Shown here one piece after another: positions 37,808 through 46,600 of a stretch of 64,000 nucleotides of DNA; the first letter of the stretch is position 1; each line of letters opens with the position of its first letter. Below the pieces are notes generated by a model. The model was given only the letters and a program-made list of their open reading frames with translations, was not told the DNA's origin and did not search any database. The translations under genes and the position numbers were made by a program. This DNA comes from Chryseobacterium hagamense (GTDB lineage: Bacteria; Bacteroidota; Bacteroidia; Flavobacteriales; Weeksellaceae): assembly GCF_007991455.1 (NCBI RefSeq), contig NZ_BJYJ01000002.1, positions 124,001-188,000 of the forward strand, in the 5' to 3' direction.

Positions 37808-38215
37808 TCATATCAGGCTAAGCACTGCCAGCCGGTATCCATCCATTCCGAATCCTGATAGCACCGCATCCGTATGAGCTGCCGTCACCGACTTCTGCCG
37901 GAATTCCTCCCTCTTGTAAATATTGCTGATGTGGACTTCTATTTTAGGCTTGTTGATGTTCTTTAAGCAATCCGCAATCGCATACGAATAATGGGTGTAA
38001 GCACCGGGATTGATCACAAGCGCATCAAAATCGTCCTTCTGAAGGCAATTGATCATTTCCCCTTCGATGTTGGACTGGTAATATTCCAGTTCCAGGGAAG
38101 GGAATTCGCATCTTAAACCATCCAGATAACCCTCCATGGAAACCGTTCCGTAAATTTCCGGCTCTCTTGTTCCCAGCAAATTAAGGTTAGGGCCGTTGAT
38201 AATTAGAATTTTCAT
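37808..38215 (-). CDS. aroQ: 3-dehydroquinate dehydratase, type II
   Basis: 135 residues, the short length usual in Bacteroidetes. IINGPNLNLLGTREPEIYG at the start carries the catalytic Arg and Tyr; INPGAYTHYS near residue 72 and VEVHISNIYKREEFR near 95 hold the conserved Asn and His. It removes water from 3-dehydroquinate in the shikimate pathway. It is single, divergent from the SAM-riboswitch transcription unit. The 38,216-38,394 stretch between them is AT-rich, with no other feature seen. Confidence 0.96.
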   Translation of the reverse strand: MKILIINGPNLNLLGTREPEIYGTVSMEGYLDGLRCEFPSLELEYYQSNIEGEMINCLQKDDFDALVINPGAYTHYSYAIADCLKNINKPKIEVHISNIYKREEFRQKSVTAAHTDAVLSGFGMDGYRLAVLSLI

Positions 38216-38394
38216 CCTGTAAAATTAATAAGTTTTTTGAATCACGAACTTAAAATTTAAATATCACTTCATGATTGTATAATTTTTAATGATATTTCTC
38301 ATATTTAAAAATTTCATATTTTATCTAACGGTCTGTAAGAGTTGTTTTTAAAATAAATTTATGTTAATTTTTATAAAATTTATACCGCTGATTT

Positions 38395-38422
38395 AAAAGT
38401 CTACTTGTTTTGTAGACTTTTT
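38395..38422. promoter_or_regulatory. Inverted repeat overlapping the S-box promoter
   Basis: AAAAGTCTAC (38,395-38,404) and GTAGACTTTT (38,412-38,421) are exact complements around a 7-base loop, followed by one more T before a G. It could be a small terminator or an operator, because its loop contains the TTG that serves as the -33 element. Confidence 0.45.
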
Positions 38423-38435
38423 GTTTTTAGATTTG
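38405..38435 (+). promoter_or_regulatory. Promoter of the SAM-riboswitch SusCD unit
   Basis: TTG (38,405-38,407) and TAGATTTG (38,428-38,435) with a 20-base spacer. The riboswitch aptamer begins six bases after the -7 element, which places the start of transcription right at the aptamer. Confidence 0.68.
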
Positions 38436-38440
38436 TACCG

Positions 38441-38537
38441 GCTTATAAAGAAAGATGGAGGGAACTGACCCCGTGAAATCTTAACAACCTGCATTGTGTA
38501 AGGTGTTCCATTCAGCCTTGAAAAAGGAAAGATGAGC
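38441..38537 (+). ncRNA. SAM-I (S-box) riboswitch
   Basis: P1 is closed by GCTTAT (38,441-38,446) with ATGAGC (38,532-38,537), one U-G pair. Inside, in S-box order, are AAAGATGGAGGGAACTGACCC, a GTGAAATCTTAACAACC segment (consensus AUGAAA-GGCAACC), P3 ACCT/AGGT with AAGGTG, and the 3' GGAAAGATGAG. Downstream, AATCAT-AATAA-ATGATT (38,546-38,562) followed by CTTTTT is a weak candidate terminator. S-box RNAs normally switch genes of methionine and SAM supply off when SAM is high. Here the first gene is a TonB-linked importer. Confidence 0.87.
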
Positions 38538-38621
38538 AGAATGTTAATCATAATAAATGATTCTTTTTGCTGTCTTTTTAATAAAAGCCAAAAATTAAAT
38601 TAACAGTAAAGAAAATAGATT

Positions 38622-41531
38622 ATGATTAACAGAAATTCAATAGGTCTAAAGATATTGATTCCGCCGGTGGCTGTATTCTTCCTTGGAATTATGCATGCTC
38701 AGGGGCAGAAAATCAGGAAAGACACCCTTCATGAGAAGGAAATTGATGAAGTGGTAGTGGTGGCCTACGGAAAAGCGAAGAAAAACAGTTATACCGGTTC
38801 GGTGGCAACGATTTCCAGCGAAAAAATCAACAGCAGGCCGGTTACGAATATTACGAAAGTATTGGAAGGGCAGGTGCCGGGGCTGCAGGCCGTCAGCGCT
38901 TCGGGTCAGCCGGGTTCCACCGCTTCTATCAGGATCCGGGGAATCGGCTCGGTAAGCGCATCGAGCAATCCGCTGTTTGTAGTGGACGGGATTCCTTTCG
39001 ACGGAAACATCAATTCCATCAGCCCGAATGACATTGAGTCGATCAGTGTTTTAAAGGATGCCACGGCAAGTTCGTTATACGGTTCCAGGGGAGCAAACGG
39101 AGTGATTATCGTTACTACAAAATCCGGTAAAAAAGGCGAAGCCAGAATAAACTTTAATATAAGCCAGGGGTTTTCAGGCAGAGCGGTAAAGGATTATGCG
39201 CAGGTAACAACGGATCAGTACTTCCAGCTGTACTGGGAGGCGTTAAGGAACGGTTATCAGTCCGGACAGATCCCGGGGCAGCAGGCTGCGCAGATGGCGA
39301 CGGATAATCTGGTGAATGCTTTAGGCATTAATCCGTACGGAACGCAGTATGAAAAGCCCGTTGGAACAGACGGAAGACTTCTGCCGGGCGCAACGGCATT
39401 ATGGAACGACAACTGGAAGGATATCCTGCAACGGGTGGCTTCAAGGAATCAGGCCGACCTGGATTTCAGTGGCGGCAATGAAAAGAGCAATTACTATTTC
39501 TCTCTGGGTTACCTCGATGATAAAGGAATTGCCATCGAATCCGGTTTCAGAAAGTACAGTACAAGGCTAAAGCTCAATTCCGAAGTAAAGAAATGGCTGA
39601 ACATAGGAGCCAACCTGGCATATACCAACAGTCTGCAGCACGCGCCGCCGTCTTCTGACTCCAGAACCGATAACATCATTAACGCAGCACGGATTATCCC
39701 TTCGTTCTACCCTTATTACGAAAGGAATGCCGATGGTAGTTATAAGCTGGATTCCAATGGCAATTATATTTACGATTTCGGCAAATACAGGCCGACCAGT
39801 GCGCTGCAGAATGAAAATGCTGCCGCAACACTCCCGCTGGATAAAAATGAAAACCGGGAAGACAATTTTTCCGGAAAAGGATTTGCAGAGTTTACCTTTT
39901 TGCCCGAACTTAAATTCAGATCCAGTTTCTCTGTTGATCTCGTGAACTACAACGGTCATTACTACAGCAATCCTTTGGTGGGCGAAGGTTCGGAAATCGG
40001 GGGTTCGGTTACCAAAACCAATTCCAGGACTTTGTCTTACACCACCAGCAATATAATCACCTACGATAAAAAATTCGGTCAGCACCACCTTAATATTTTA
40101 GGAGGTCAGGAATTCTATCATTACGAATACCAGACGATTTCGGGAAGCAGGAGCCAGTTTTCCCTGCCTTACTATTATGAGCCGGACGCCGCCGCACTGC
40201 TGGGAGGATTTACAGGAAACAGCGATCAGCTCGGACTGCTGAGTTTTCTGGGAAAGGCGGAATATGATTTTAAAAATAAATATTTTATCTCAGGATCGGT
40301 AAGGTCAGATGGCTCCTCAAGGTTTGCTCCCGAAAACAGATGGGGAACGTTCTGGTCCGCCGGTGCCTCATGGAAAGCTTCCAATGAGGATTTCGTCAGG
40401 AACCTTAATGTTTTTAACCAATTGACCCTCCGGGCCAGCTACGGCGGTCAGGGAAACGACAAGCTGAACACCTACTATGCGTACCAGAGCCTGTATACCT
40501 TTTACAACAACCTGGGCGAAGGCGGAACGGTAGCCGGCAAATTGCCGACACCCGATCTGAAATGGGAAACCAACCTCAACTTTAATGCAGGCCTCGAATT
40601 TTCGGTTTTAAATAACCGGGTGAAAGGGAATGTGGAATATTTCCGGCGGAAAAGCAAGGATCTTCTGTTTGGGATGCCGTTGGCACCGTCTTTAGGATTT
40701 AACGAATATCAGGCAAATATTGGCGAGCTGAAAAATACAGGTTTTGAATTTTCCCTGTTTACGACCCCGGTGAAAACCAAAGATTTCGAATGGAACGTGG
40801 ATGTAAACCTGAGTACCCTGAAAAATGAAATCACCCGTCTTCCGAAAGGATCAGTGGTTACCGGAACCAAATTATTGCGGGTCGGGGGTTCGGTCTACGA
40901 TTTCTTCATCCCGGAATGGGTGGGCGTAGATCCATCAAACGGAAAACCCTTATGGAAAACGATTACCACAGATGCCGGTGGCAACACCGTAGAAGGAACC
41001 ACTTCCGAATATGCAAAAGCGACAAAAACGCTGCAGGGTTCGTCCCTTCCTAAGGTTATAGGCGGATTTACCACAAGCCTGGCCTATAAAAACTTCGATT
41101 TTTCAACGCTGGTGTCCTTTGCCATCGGCGGTAAAATCCTGGATAACGATTATACGATGCTGATGCATAACGGAAGCTCCGCAGGCAGGGCATGGAGTGC
41201 AGAAATGCTCAACCGGTGGACGCCTGACAACCGGTATACCGATGTTCCTGCCTTAAGCACCACGACCAACAACTGGACCTCGGCATCCTCCCGGTTTTTA
41301 TATTCAGGAACCTATGCCAGGGTGAAAAATGTAAGCCTGGGATATACTTTACCGTCGGATTATTTTGAAAAATTCGGACTGAAGAAATTCAGGATCTACA
41401 TCCAGGCAGAAAATCTCCTGACTTTCTATAAACACAAAGGAATGGATCCCGAACAGACGCTGGACGGTACCACTTACTACCGGTATCCGGCCATGAGAAC
41501 CGTAACCTTTGGCCTGCAGGCCACCCTTTAA
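38622..41531 (+). CDS. SusC/RagA-family TonB-linked transporter under SAM riboswitch
   Basis: 969 residues. Signal peptide to about residue 27 (FFLGIMHAQ), then KEIDEVVVVAYGKAKK as TonB-box region. The plug has LEGQVPGLQAVSASG, IRIRGIGSVSASSNPLFVVDG and VLKDATASSLYGSRGANGVIIVTTKSG; the barrel ends with TFGLQATL. It lacks the N-terminal carboxypeptidase-like extension, as does the first SusC. GC content is far higher than in the first pair (57% and 43% in two hand-counted lines). The riboswitch suggests uptake of methionine, a methionine-containing peptide or another sulfur source. Confidence 0.95.
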   Translation: MINRNSIGLKILIPPVAVFFLGIMHAQGQKIRKDTLHEKEIDEVVVVAYGKAKKNSYTGSVATISSEKINSRPVTNITKVLEGQVPGLQAVSASGQPGSTASIRIRGIGSVSASSNPLFVVDGIPFDGNINSISPNDIESISVLKDATASSLYGSRGANGVIIVTTKSGKKGEARINFNISQGFSGRAVKDYAQVTTDQYFQLYWEALRNGYQSGQIPGQQAAQMATDNLVNALGINPYGTQYEKPVGTDGRLLPGATALWNDNWKDILQRVASRNQADLDFSGGNEKSNYYFSLGYLDDKGIAIESGFRKYSTRLKLNSEVKKWLNIGANLAYTNSLQHAPPSSDSRTDNIINAARIIPSFYPYYERNADGSYKLDSNGNYIYDFGKYRPTSALQNENAAATLPLDKNENREDNFSGKGFAEFTFLPELKFRSSFSVDLVNYNGHYYSNPLVGEGSEIGGSVTKTNSRTLSYTTSNIITYDKKFGQHHLNILGGQEFYHYEYQTISGSRSQFSLPYYYEPDAAALLGGFTGNSDQLGLLSFLGKAEYDFKNKYFISGSVRSDGSSRFAPENRWGTFWSAGASWKASNEDFVRNLNVFNQLTLRASYGGQGNDKLNTYYAYQSLYTFYNNLGEGGTVAGKLPTPDLKWETNLNFNAGLEFSVLNNRVKGNVEYFRRKSKDLLFGMPLAPSLGFNEYQANIGELKNTGFEFSLFTTPVKTKDFEWNVDVNLSTLKNEITRLPKGSVVTGTKLLRVGGSVYDFFIPEWVGVDPSNGKPLWKTITTDAGGNTVEGTTSEYAKATKTLQGSSLPKVIGGFTTSLAYKNFDFSTLVSFAIGGKILDNDYTMLMHNGSSAGRAWSAEMLNRWTPDNRYTDVPALSTTTNNWTSASSRFLYSGTYARVKNVSLGYTLPSDYFEKFGLKKFRIYIQAENLLTFYKHKGMDPEQTLDGTTYYRYPAMRTVTFGLQATL

Positions 41532-41549
41532 TATTTAAAATTGAAAACA

Positions 41550-43043
41550 ATGAAAAAACTGAAATATCTCCCTTTACTGCTCATCACCGCTTTATTTTTT
41601 ACGGCCTGTGAAAGCGAACTGGACACCGCACCCACCAATCAGGCGAATGAGGAAGAAGTCTTTAAAAATGCAGAAAGTGCAGAAACGGTCATCAACGGAA
41701 CATGGGCAAAATTTAACGATGACGGACCAACGTATGCCAACATCGGGTATTCCACTGTACTAAGGACCAGCGATGCCATGGGAAGCGATGTTGCGGTCCT
41801 TACCAACAAATACGGTTTTCCGGGAGCCTATGCTTTTACCGATCTGGTCAACAATACCGGAAGCCGGCCGCTTTTCATCTGGAGCCTGCTGTATTCTACG
41901 ATCAATAATATGAATAATGTTCTCGCAAAAATTGATGCAGCGGAAGGAAGTGCCGAAAAGAAAAACCAGGTGAAAGGACAGGCCAAGGCATTGCGTGCTT
42001 TCTGTTACCTGAACCTGGCAAGCTTTTACCAGTTCAGTTACCTCAGGGACAAATCGGCTTTAACGGCTCCGGTGTATACCGAACCTACCACGACCGCTTC
42101 TGTGGGAAAGAAAAAAGCGAGCCTTGAAGAAATCTATACCTTGATCAAAAACGATTTAACGGATGCCGGTCAGCTGCTTCAGCAGTATTCCCGGAACAAT
42201 AAAGATAAGATCGACCGGTCGGTGGTCAACGGTTTGCTGGCAAGGGCTTATCTCAATACCGGAGAGTGGACGAAAGCTGCTGCTTCCGCAAGGCAGGCAA
42301 GAAACGGCTATGCCCTGATGACGGCTGAAAAATACAGGCAGGGCTTCAACGATATCAGCAATGGGGAATGGATCTGGGGGCACGGCCAGACCCAGGAACA
42401 GTCGGGAGAAAGTTATGCTTTCCATTTTCTGGATGTTTCCTCATCCGGAAGTTATTATTACAGCTTTATGGCCGATCCGTATTTCAAGGATTTGTTCGAT
42501 ACCAATGATGTCCGTTATTCCTTATTTTCATGGGACGGAAATCCGGGCAGGGAAGGTCTGCTGAGATATGCCAAATTTAAATTCAAAGCCAACCTGATTG
42601 CCGATATCGTTTATATGAGGGCGGCGGAAATGTACCTGATCGAAGCGGAAGCGGAAGCCAGAAGCGGGAATGTTGCCAATGCAATCACGGTTCTGAATCA
42701 ATTGAAAGCAGCAAGGAATGCAAATGCTTACAATGGATCTGTGGCCCAGAATGATGTTATTAAAGAAGTTCTGATCGAAAGAAGAAAAGAACTCTTCGGG
42801 GAAGGTTTTGCTTTATCCGACATCATCAGAACGCAGGGAACCGTGGTGAGAAAACCTTATACTGATGCAAACGGCCAGGCCATCAAAGTGCAGGTGACGG
42901 CTCCGGACGGAACGGTGAAGACGGTCAACGGAAGAGGACACAGTATTTTTGCTTTTCCGGATCAGTCGGCCTTTGTTCCCGACAGCAGATATTATCTCTT
43001 CTCAATTCCACAGAAGGAAATAGAGAACAACCCGAATCTGTAA
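41550..43043 (+). CDS. SusD/RagB-family surface lipoprotein (partner of the S-box SusC)
   Basis: 497 residues from ATG 41,550; an in-frame TTG at 41,541 is also possible. Lipobox LITALFFTAC (Cys near residue 20) predicts an outer-membrane lipoprotein. SusD landmarks: AKALRAFCYLNLASFYQFSY, SLEEIYTLIKNDLTDAG, YMRAAEMYLIEAEAEAR and IKEVLIERRKELFGEGF. It follows the SusC gene by 18 bases and ends in a terminator, so the two genes form one riboswitch-controlled unit. Ligand specificity cannot be read from sequence; the riboswitch is the only clue. Confidence 0.95.
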   Translation: MKKLKYLPLLLITALFFTACESELDTAPTNQANEEEVFKNAESAETVINGTWAKFNDDGPTYANIGYSTVLRTSDAMGSDVAVLTNKYGFPGAYAFTDLVNNTGSRPLFIWSLLYSTINNMNNVLAKIDAAEGSAEKKNQVKGQAKALRAFCYLNLASFYQFSYLRDKSALTAPVYTEPTTTASVGKKKASLEEIYTLIKNDLTDAGQLLQQYSRNNKDKIDRSVVNGLLARAYLNTGEWTKAAASARQARNGYALMTAEKYRQGFNDISNGEWIWGHGQTQEQSGESYAFHFLDVSSSGSYYYSFMADPYFKDLFDTNDVRYSLFSWDGNPGREGLLRYAKFKFKANLIADIVYMRAAEMYLIEAEAEARSGNVANAITVLNQLKAARNANAYNGSVAQNDVIKEVLIERRKELFGEGFALSDIIRTQGTVVRKPYTDANGQAIKVQVTAPDGTVKTVNGRGHSIFAFPDQSAFVPDSRYYLFSIPQKEIENNPNL

Positions 43044-43060
43044 TCTTATAAAAATTGAAT

Positions 43061-43090
43061 AAAAGCCGTTGTGTATTGCAGCGGCTTTTT
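43061..43090 (+). terminator. Terminator after the S-box SusCD unit
   Basis: AAAAGCCGTTG (43,061-43,071) pairs with CAGCGGCTTTT (43,079-43,089), with one G-U pair, then T. Confidence 0.87.
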
Positions 43091-43134
43091 ATGTTTACAG
43101 GAAGCAGCCATACAAATGATAAAGGAAAATTAGC

Positions 43135-43142
43135 TACCTTTG
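43135..43142 (+). promoter_or_regulatory. Possible -7 element just before the small Cys-rich protein gene
   Basis: TACCTTTG fits TAnnTTTG but lies only 5 bases before the ATG, so the mRNA would be leaderless or nearly so. No -33 TTG is visible. Confidence 0.3.
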
Positions 43143-43147
43143 TTGAA

Positions 43148-43471
43148 ATGAACCTCTTGCGATTTTTATTGGCGTTCTACTTCATGGCACTATCACTGAT
43201 GCCATGTGAAGACGTGCACAAAGAATCCGGTTCTGCGCAGACGCAGCTTTCTTTTACAACGGACGATTCTCATTCTAAAGATAAAGGGGATATCTGTTCG
43301 CCGCTATGTGTCTGCAACTGTTGCCAGATGACGGTAGCCGCTTTTAAAATGACTGTTTTACTGGAAGTCCCGGTAAAAGTTCAGTCTTATTTTTCAAAGA
43401 AAATCCTTTTCCATACCAATGGTTTCGCCTATCAGGTGTACGACCATATCTGGCAGCCGCCTAAGATTTAA
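43148..43471 (+). CDS. Small exported Cys-rich protein (DUF6660-like)
   Basis: 107 residues from ATG 43,148; longer in-frame starts run into the preceding terminator. The N-terminus MNLLRFLLAFYFMALSLMPC is a signal or membrane segment. The middle is rich in Ser, Asp and His, followed by the cluster CSPLCVCNCCQ (five Cys within ten residues, about 55-64). It resembles small proteins that I recall in front of metal-efflux genes in Bacteroidetes, and here it precedes the RND pump by 225 bases. Periplasmic metal binding is plausible; no enzymatic motif is present. Confidence 0.7.
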   Translation: MNLLRFLLAFYFMALSLMPCEDVHKESGSAQTQLSFTTDDSHSKDKGDICSPLCVCNCCQMTVAAFKMTVLLEVPVKVQSYFSKKILFHTNGFAYQVYDHIWQPPKI

Positions 43472-43501
43472 CCATTCTGATTTTTAAAATTCCTGAAACT
43501 T

Positions 43502-43526
43502 TGCAATTCCGTTGCAGGGTATTGCA
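43502..43526. promoter_or_regulatory. Candidate Fur-family operator before the RND pump gene
   Basis: TGCAAT-TCC-GTTGCA (43,502-43,516) is an inverted repeat with one mismatch. A further ATTGCA half-site follows because the ten bases TTGCAGGGTA are repeated in tandem (43,512-43,531). The same geometry, TGCAAT-N3-ATTGCA, occurs before the ATPase gene at 49,712. The rest of the 43,472-43,696 gap shows no clear promoter. Confidence 0.6.
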
Positions 43527-43696
43527 GGGTATTTTTACAGCTGTCATTTTCAAATGTCAGTCTATCTGTATTTTCAACTTATGATGGCCTTTTTATCAGT
43601 ATGCTGAGTGAAAAGTGGATTCATTTTAAAAAGGACCGGTTCTTTACCAGGTGCTGTACTCAAAATAAAGGCTTTCGTCAATTAAAATCTTAGTTT

Positions 43697-46600
43697 GTGT
43701 TAGATCAAATCATACAATTCAGCATCAGAAACAAAATCGTCATCGGTATCATGACGTTGCTTCTGATCATCTGGGGTATCTGGAGTGCTTCCCGGTTACC
43801 TGTTGATGCCGTACCGGATATCACCAACAACCAGGTACAGATCATTACCTCCTGTCCGACCCTTGCAGGACAGGAAGTTGAACAGCTGGTTACTTTTCCT
43901 ATTGAACAGAGCATCGCCAATATTCCCGACATCGAAGAAACCCGGAGCATTTCAAGATTCGGATTATCCGTAGTGACGGTTGTATTTAAAGAAAATGCGG
44001 ACATCTATTTTGCCCGCCAGCTGATTAATGAAAAACTTAAAGAGGCTGCACAGGAAATTCCTGAAGGAACCGGAATACCGGAGCTGGCGCCGGTAAGTAC
44101 CGGGCTGGGAGAAGTTTACCAATATATTCTCCATCCGAAAAAAGAAAGCGAAAAAAAGTATGATCCCAAAGAACTCCGGGCGATGCAGGACTGGATCGTC
44201 AGGAGACAGCTGAACGGAACGCCGGGCGTTGCGGAGATCAACAGTTTCGGGGGACAGTTGAAACAATATGAAGTCGCCCTAGATCCCAACCGGCTGAGAG
44301 CCATGGGCGTAAGCATGACGGATCTTTTTACGGCACTCGAAAAAAACAACCGGAATACCGGCGGTGCATATATCGATAAAAAACCGAATGCCTATTTCAT
44401 CCGGGGGATCGGAATCGTAAAATCCCTGGAGGACATCAGGAATATTCCGGTGAAAAATGAAACGGGAAGTGTTCCGATTTTCGTAAAGGATGTTGCCGAA
44501 GTCCGGCTGGGAAGTGCCGTACGCTACGGAGCCATGACCTACAACGGAAAGATCGATGCCGTAGGAGGTGTCGTCATGATGCTGAAAGGTGCCAACAGCC
44601 ATGAAGTCGTGAACAACATCAAAGCTAAAATTCCGGTCATCCAGAAATCGCTTCCGGCAGATGTGGTGATCGAACCGTTTCTTGACCGGACGGATCTGGT
44701 AGGAAGGGCCATGAAGACCGTAGAGAAAAACCTCATCGAAGGCGCTCTGATCGTCATTTTCGTACTGGTCGTTTTCCTTGGAAACCTGAGGGCGGGCCTC
44801 ATTGTAGCCTCAGCCATTCCGCTTTCTTTATTATTTGCGTTGGGAATGATGAACGTCTTCGGGGTAAGTGCCAATTTGATGAGCCTCGGAGCCATCGACT
44901 TCGGGTTGATTGTAGACGGTGCGGTTATCATTGTGGAAGCCACCCTTCATCATCTGGGGCTGAAAAAATCCACACAACAGCTTACCCAGGCGCAAATGGA
45001 TGAGGAAGTTTTCCGGTCTGCCTCAAAAATACGGAGCAGTGCGGCTTTCGGGGAAATTATTATCCTTATTGTGTATATTCCGATTCTCACGCTGGTGGGG
45101 GTGGAAGGAAAAATGTTTACCCCGATGGCCAAGACCGTAGGATTTGCCATTTTAGGAGCTTTGATTCTGTCATTAACCTACATTCCGATGATGAGCGCTT
45201 TGTTTTTATCTAAAAAAATCGCGCATAAAGAAACATTTTCCGACAAGTTGATGAACAGGCTGCAAAAGGTCTACCAGCCTTTACTCCGGAAAGCCATCCG
45301 CTTCAGATACGGTATCGTTTCCGCAACGTTGGCCGTTTTTATCATTACCCTTTTTATTTTTAAAAATATGGGCGGGGAATTTATTCCCCAGCTCCAGGAA
45401 GGGGATTATGCCTTCCACTGCATTTTGCCGCAGGGAAGCTCACTGAACCAGAGTATAGAAACTTCGATGCAGGCGTCAAGGATACTCAAACGGTTTGATG
45501 AGGTAAAAATGGTAATCGGAAAGACAGGTTCCGCCGAAGTTCCGACTGATCCGATGCCGCCGGAAGCTTCCGATCTGATTGTCGTTTTAAAACCGTATGA
45601 CGAATGGAAATCCGGTAAAACCTACGAAGAGCTGGCCGATGAAATGATCGGAAAGCTGGAAATCATTCCCGGAGTGTTTTTCGAAAAGAACCAGCCGATC
45701 CAGATGCGGTTTAATGAACTGATGACCGGGGTGCGGCAGGATGTTGCCGTGAAAATTTTCGGGGAAAATCTGGATTCCTTATCCGTGTATGCAGATAAAG
45801 TCGCGAAAACCATTCAGACAGTGGAAGGAGTAACGGCTCCCCAGATCGAACGCATCAGCGGCCTTCCGCAGATCAATGTGGAATACGACCGGATCCGGAT
45901 GGCCAATTACGGACTGAATATCGAAAACGTCAATAATGCGCTGAGCACGGCCTTTGCCGGGAAAAGTGCCGGGCAGGTGTTTGAAAATGAAAGGCGTTTT
46001 GACCTGGTGGTCCGCCTCGACAGCCTGCACCGTACGAATATTGACGATGTAAATAATCTGATGATTTCCACGCCTTCGGGAGCACAGATCCCGCTGTCCC
46101 AGATTGCCGATATCGGCTATAAACTGGGTCCGGCACAGATCAGCCGTGAAGAAGGAAAACGGAGGATCGTCATCGGCTTCAATGTTAAAGACCGGGACGT
46201 GGAAAGCGTGGTAAAAGATATTCAGGCAAAACTGGATCAGGTGAAGCTGCCCTCGGGTTATTATTTCACCTACGGCGGCCAGTTTGAAAACCTTCAGGCG
46301 GCGAGCAAAAGACTGATGATTGCCGTTCCGGTTTCCCTGCTGCTGATTTTTATGCTGCTGTATTTTACCTTCCGTTCCTTTAAACAGGCGGCTTTAATTT
46401 TTACGGCTATTCCTATGAGTGCCATCGGAGGTGTCTTTGCCCTGGTCATCAGGGATATGCCCTTCAGCATCAGTGCCGGGATTGGTTTTATTGCCCTGTT
46501 TGGTGTGGCTGTACTGAATGGGATTGTACTGATCGGAACCTTTAACCAGCTGGAAAAAGAAGGGGAAAAGGATATCCTGAAAAGAGTGTCTGAAGGAACA

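Noticed and set aside
43055..43147. N-terminal extension of the small Cys-rich protein
   Set aside because: It would start before and run through a strong terminator hairpin and would bury the signal segment that begins at 43,148.
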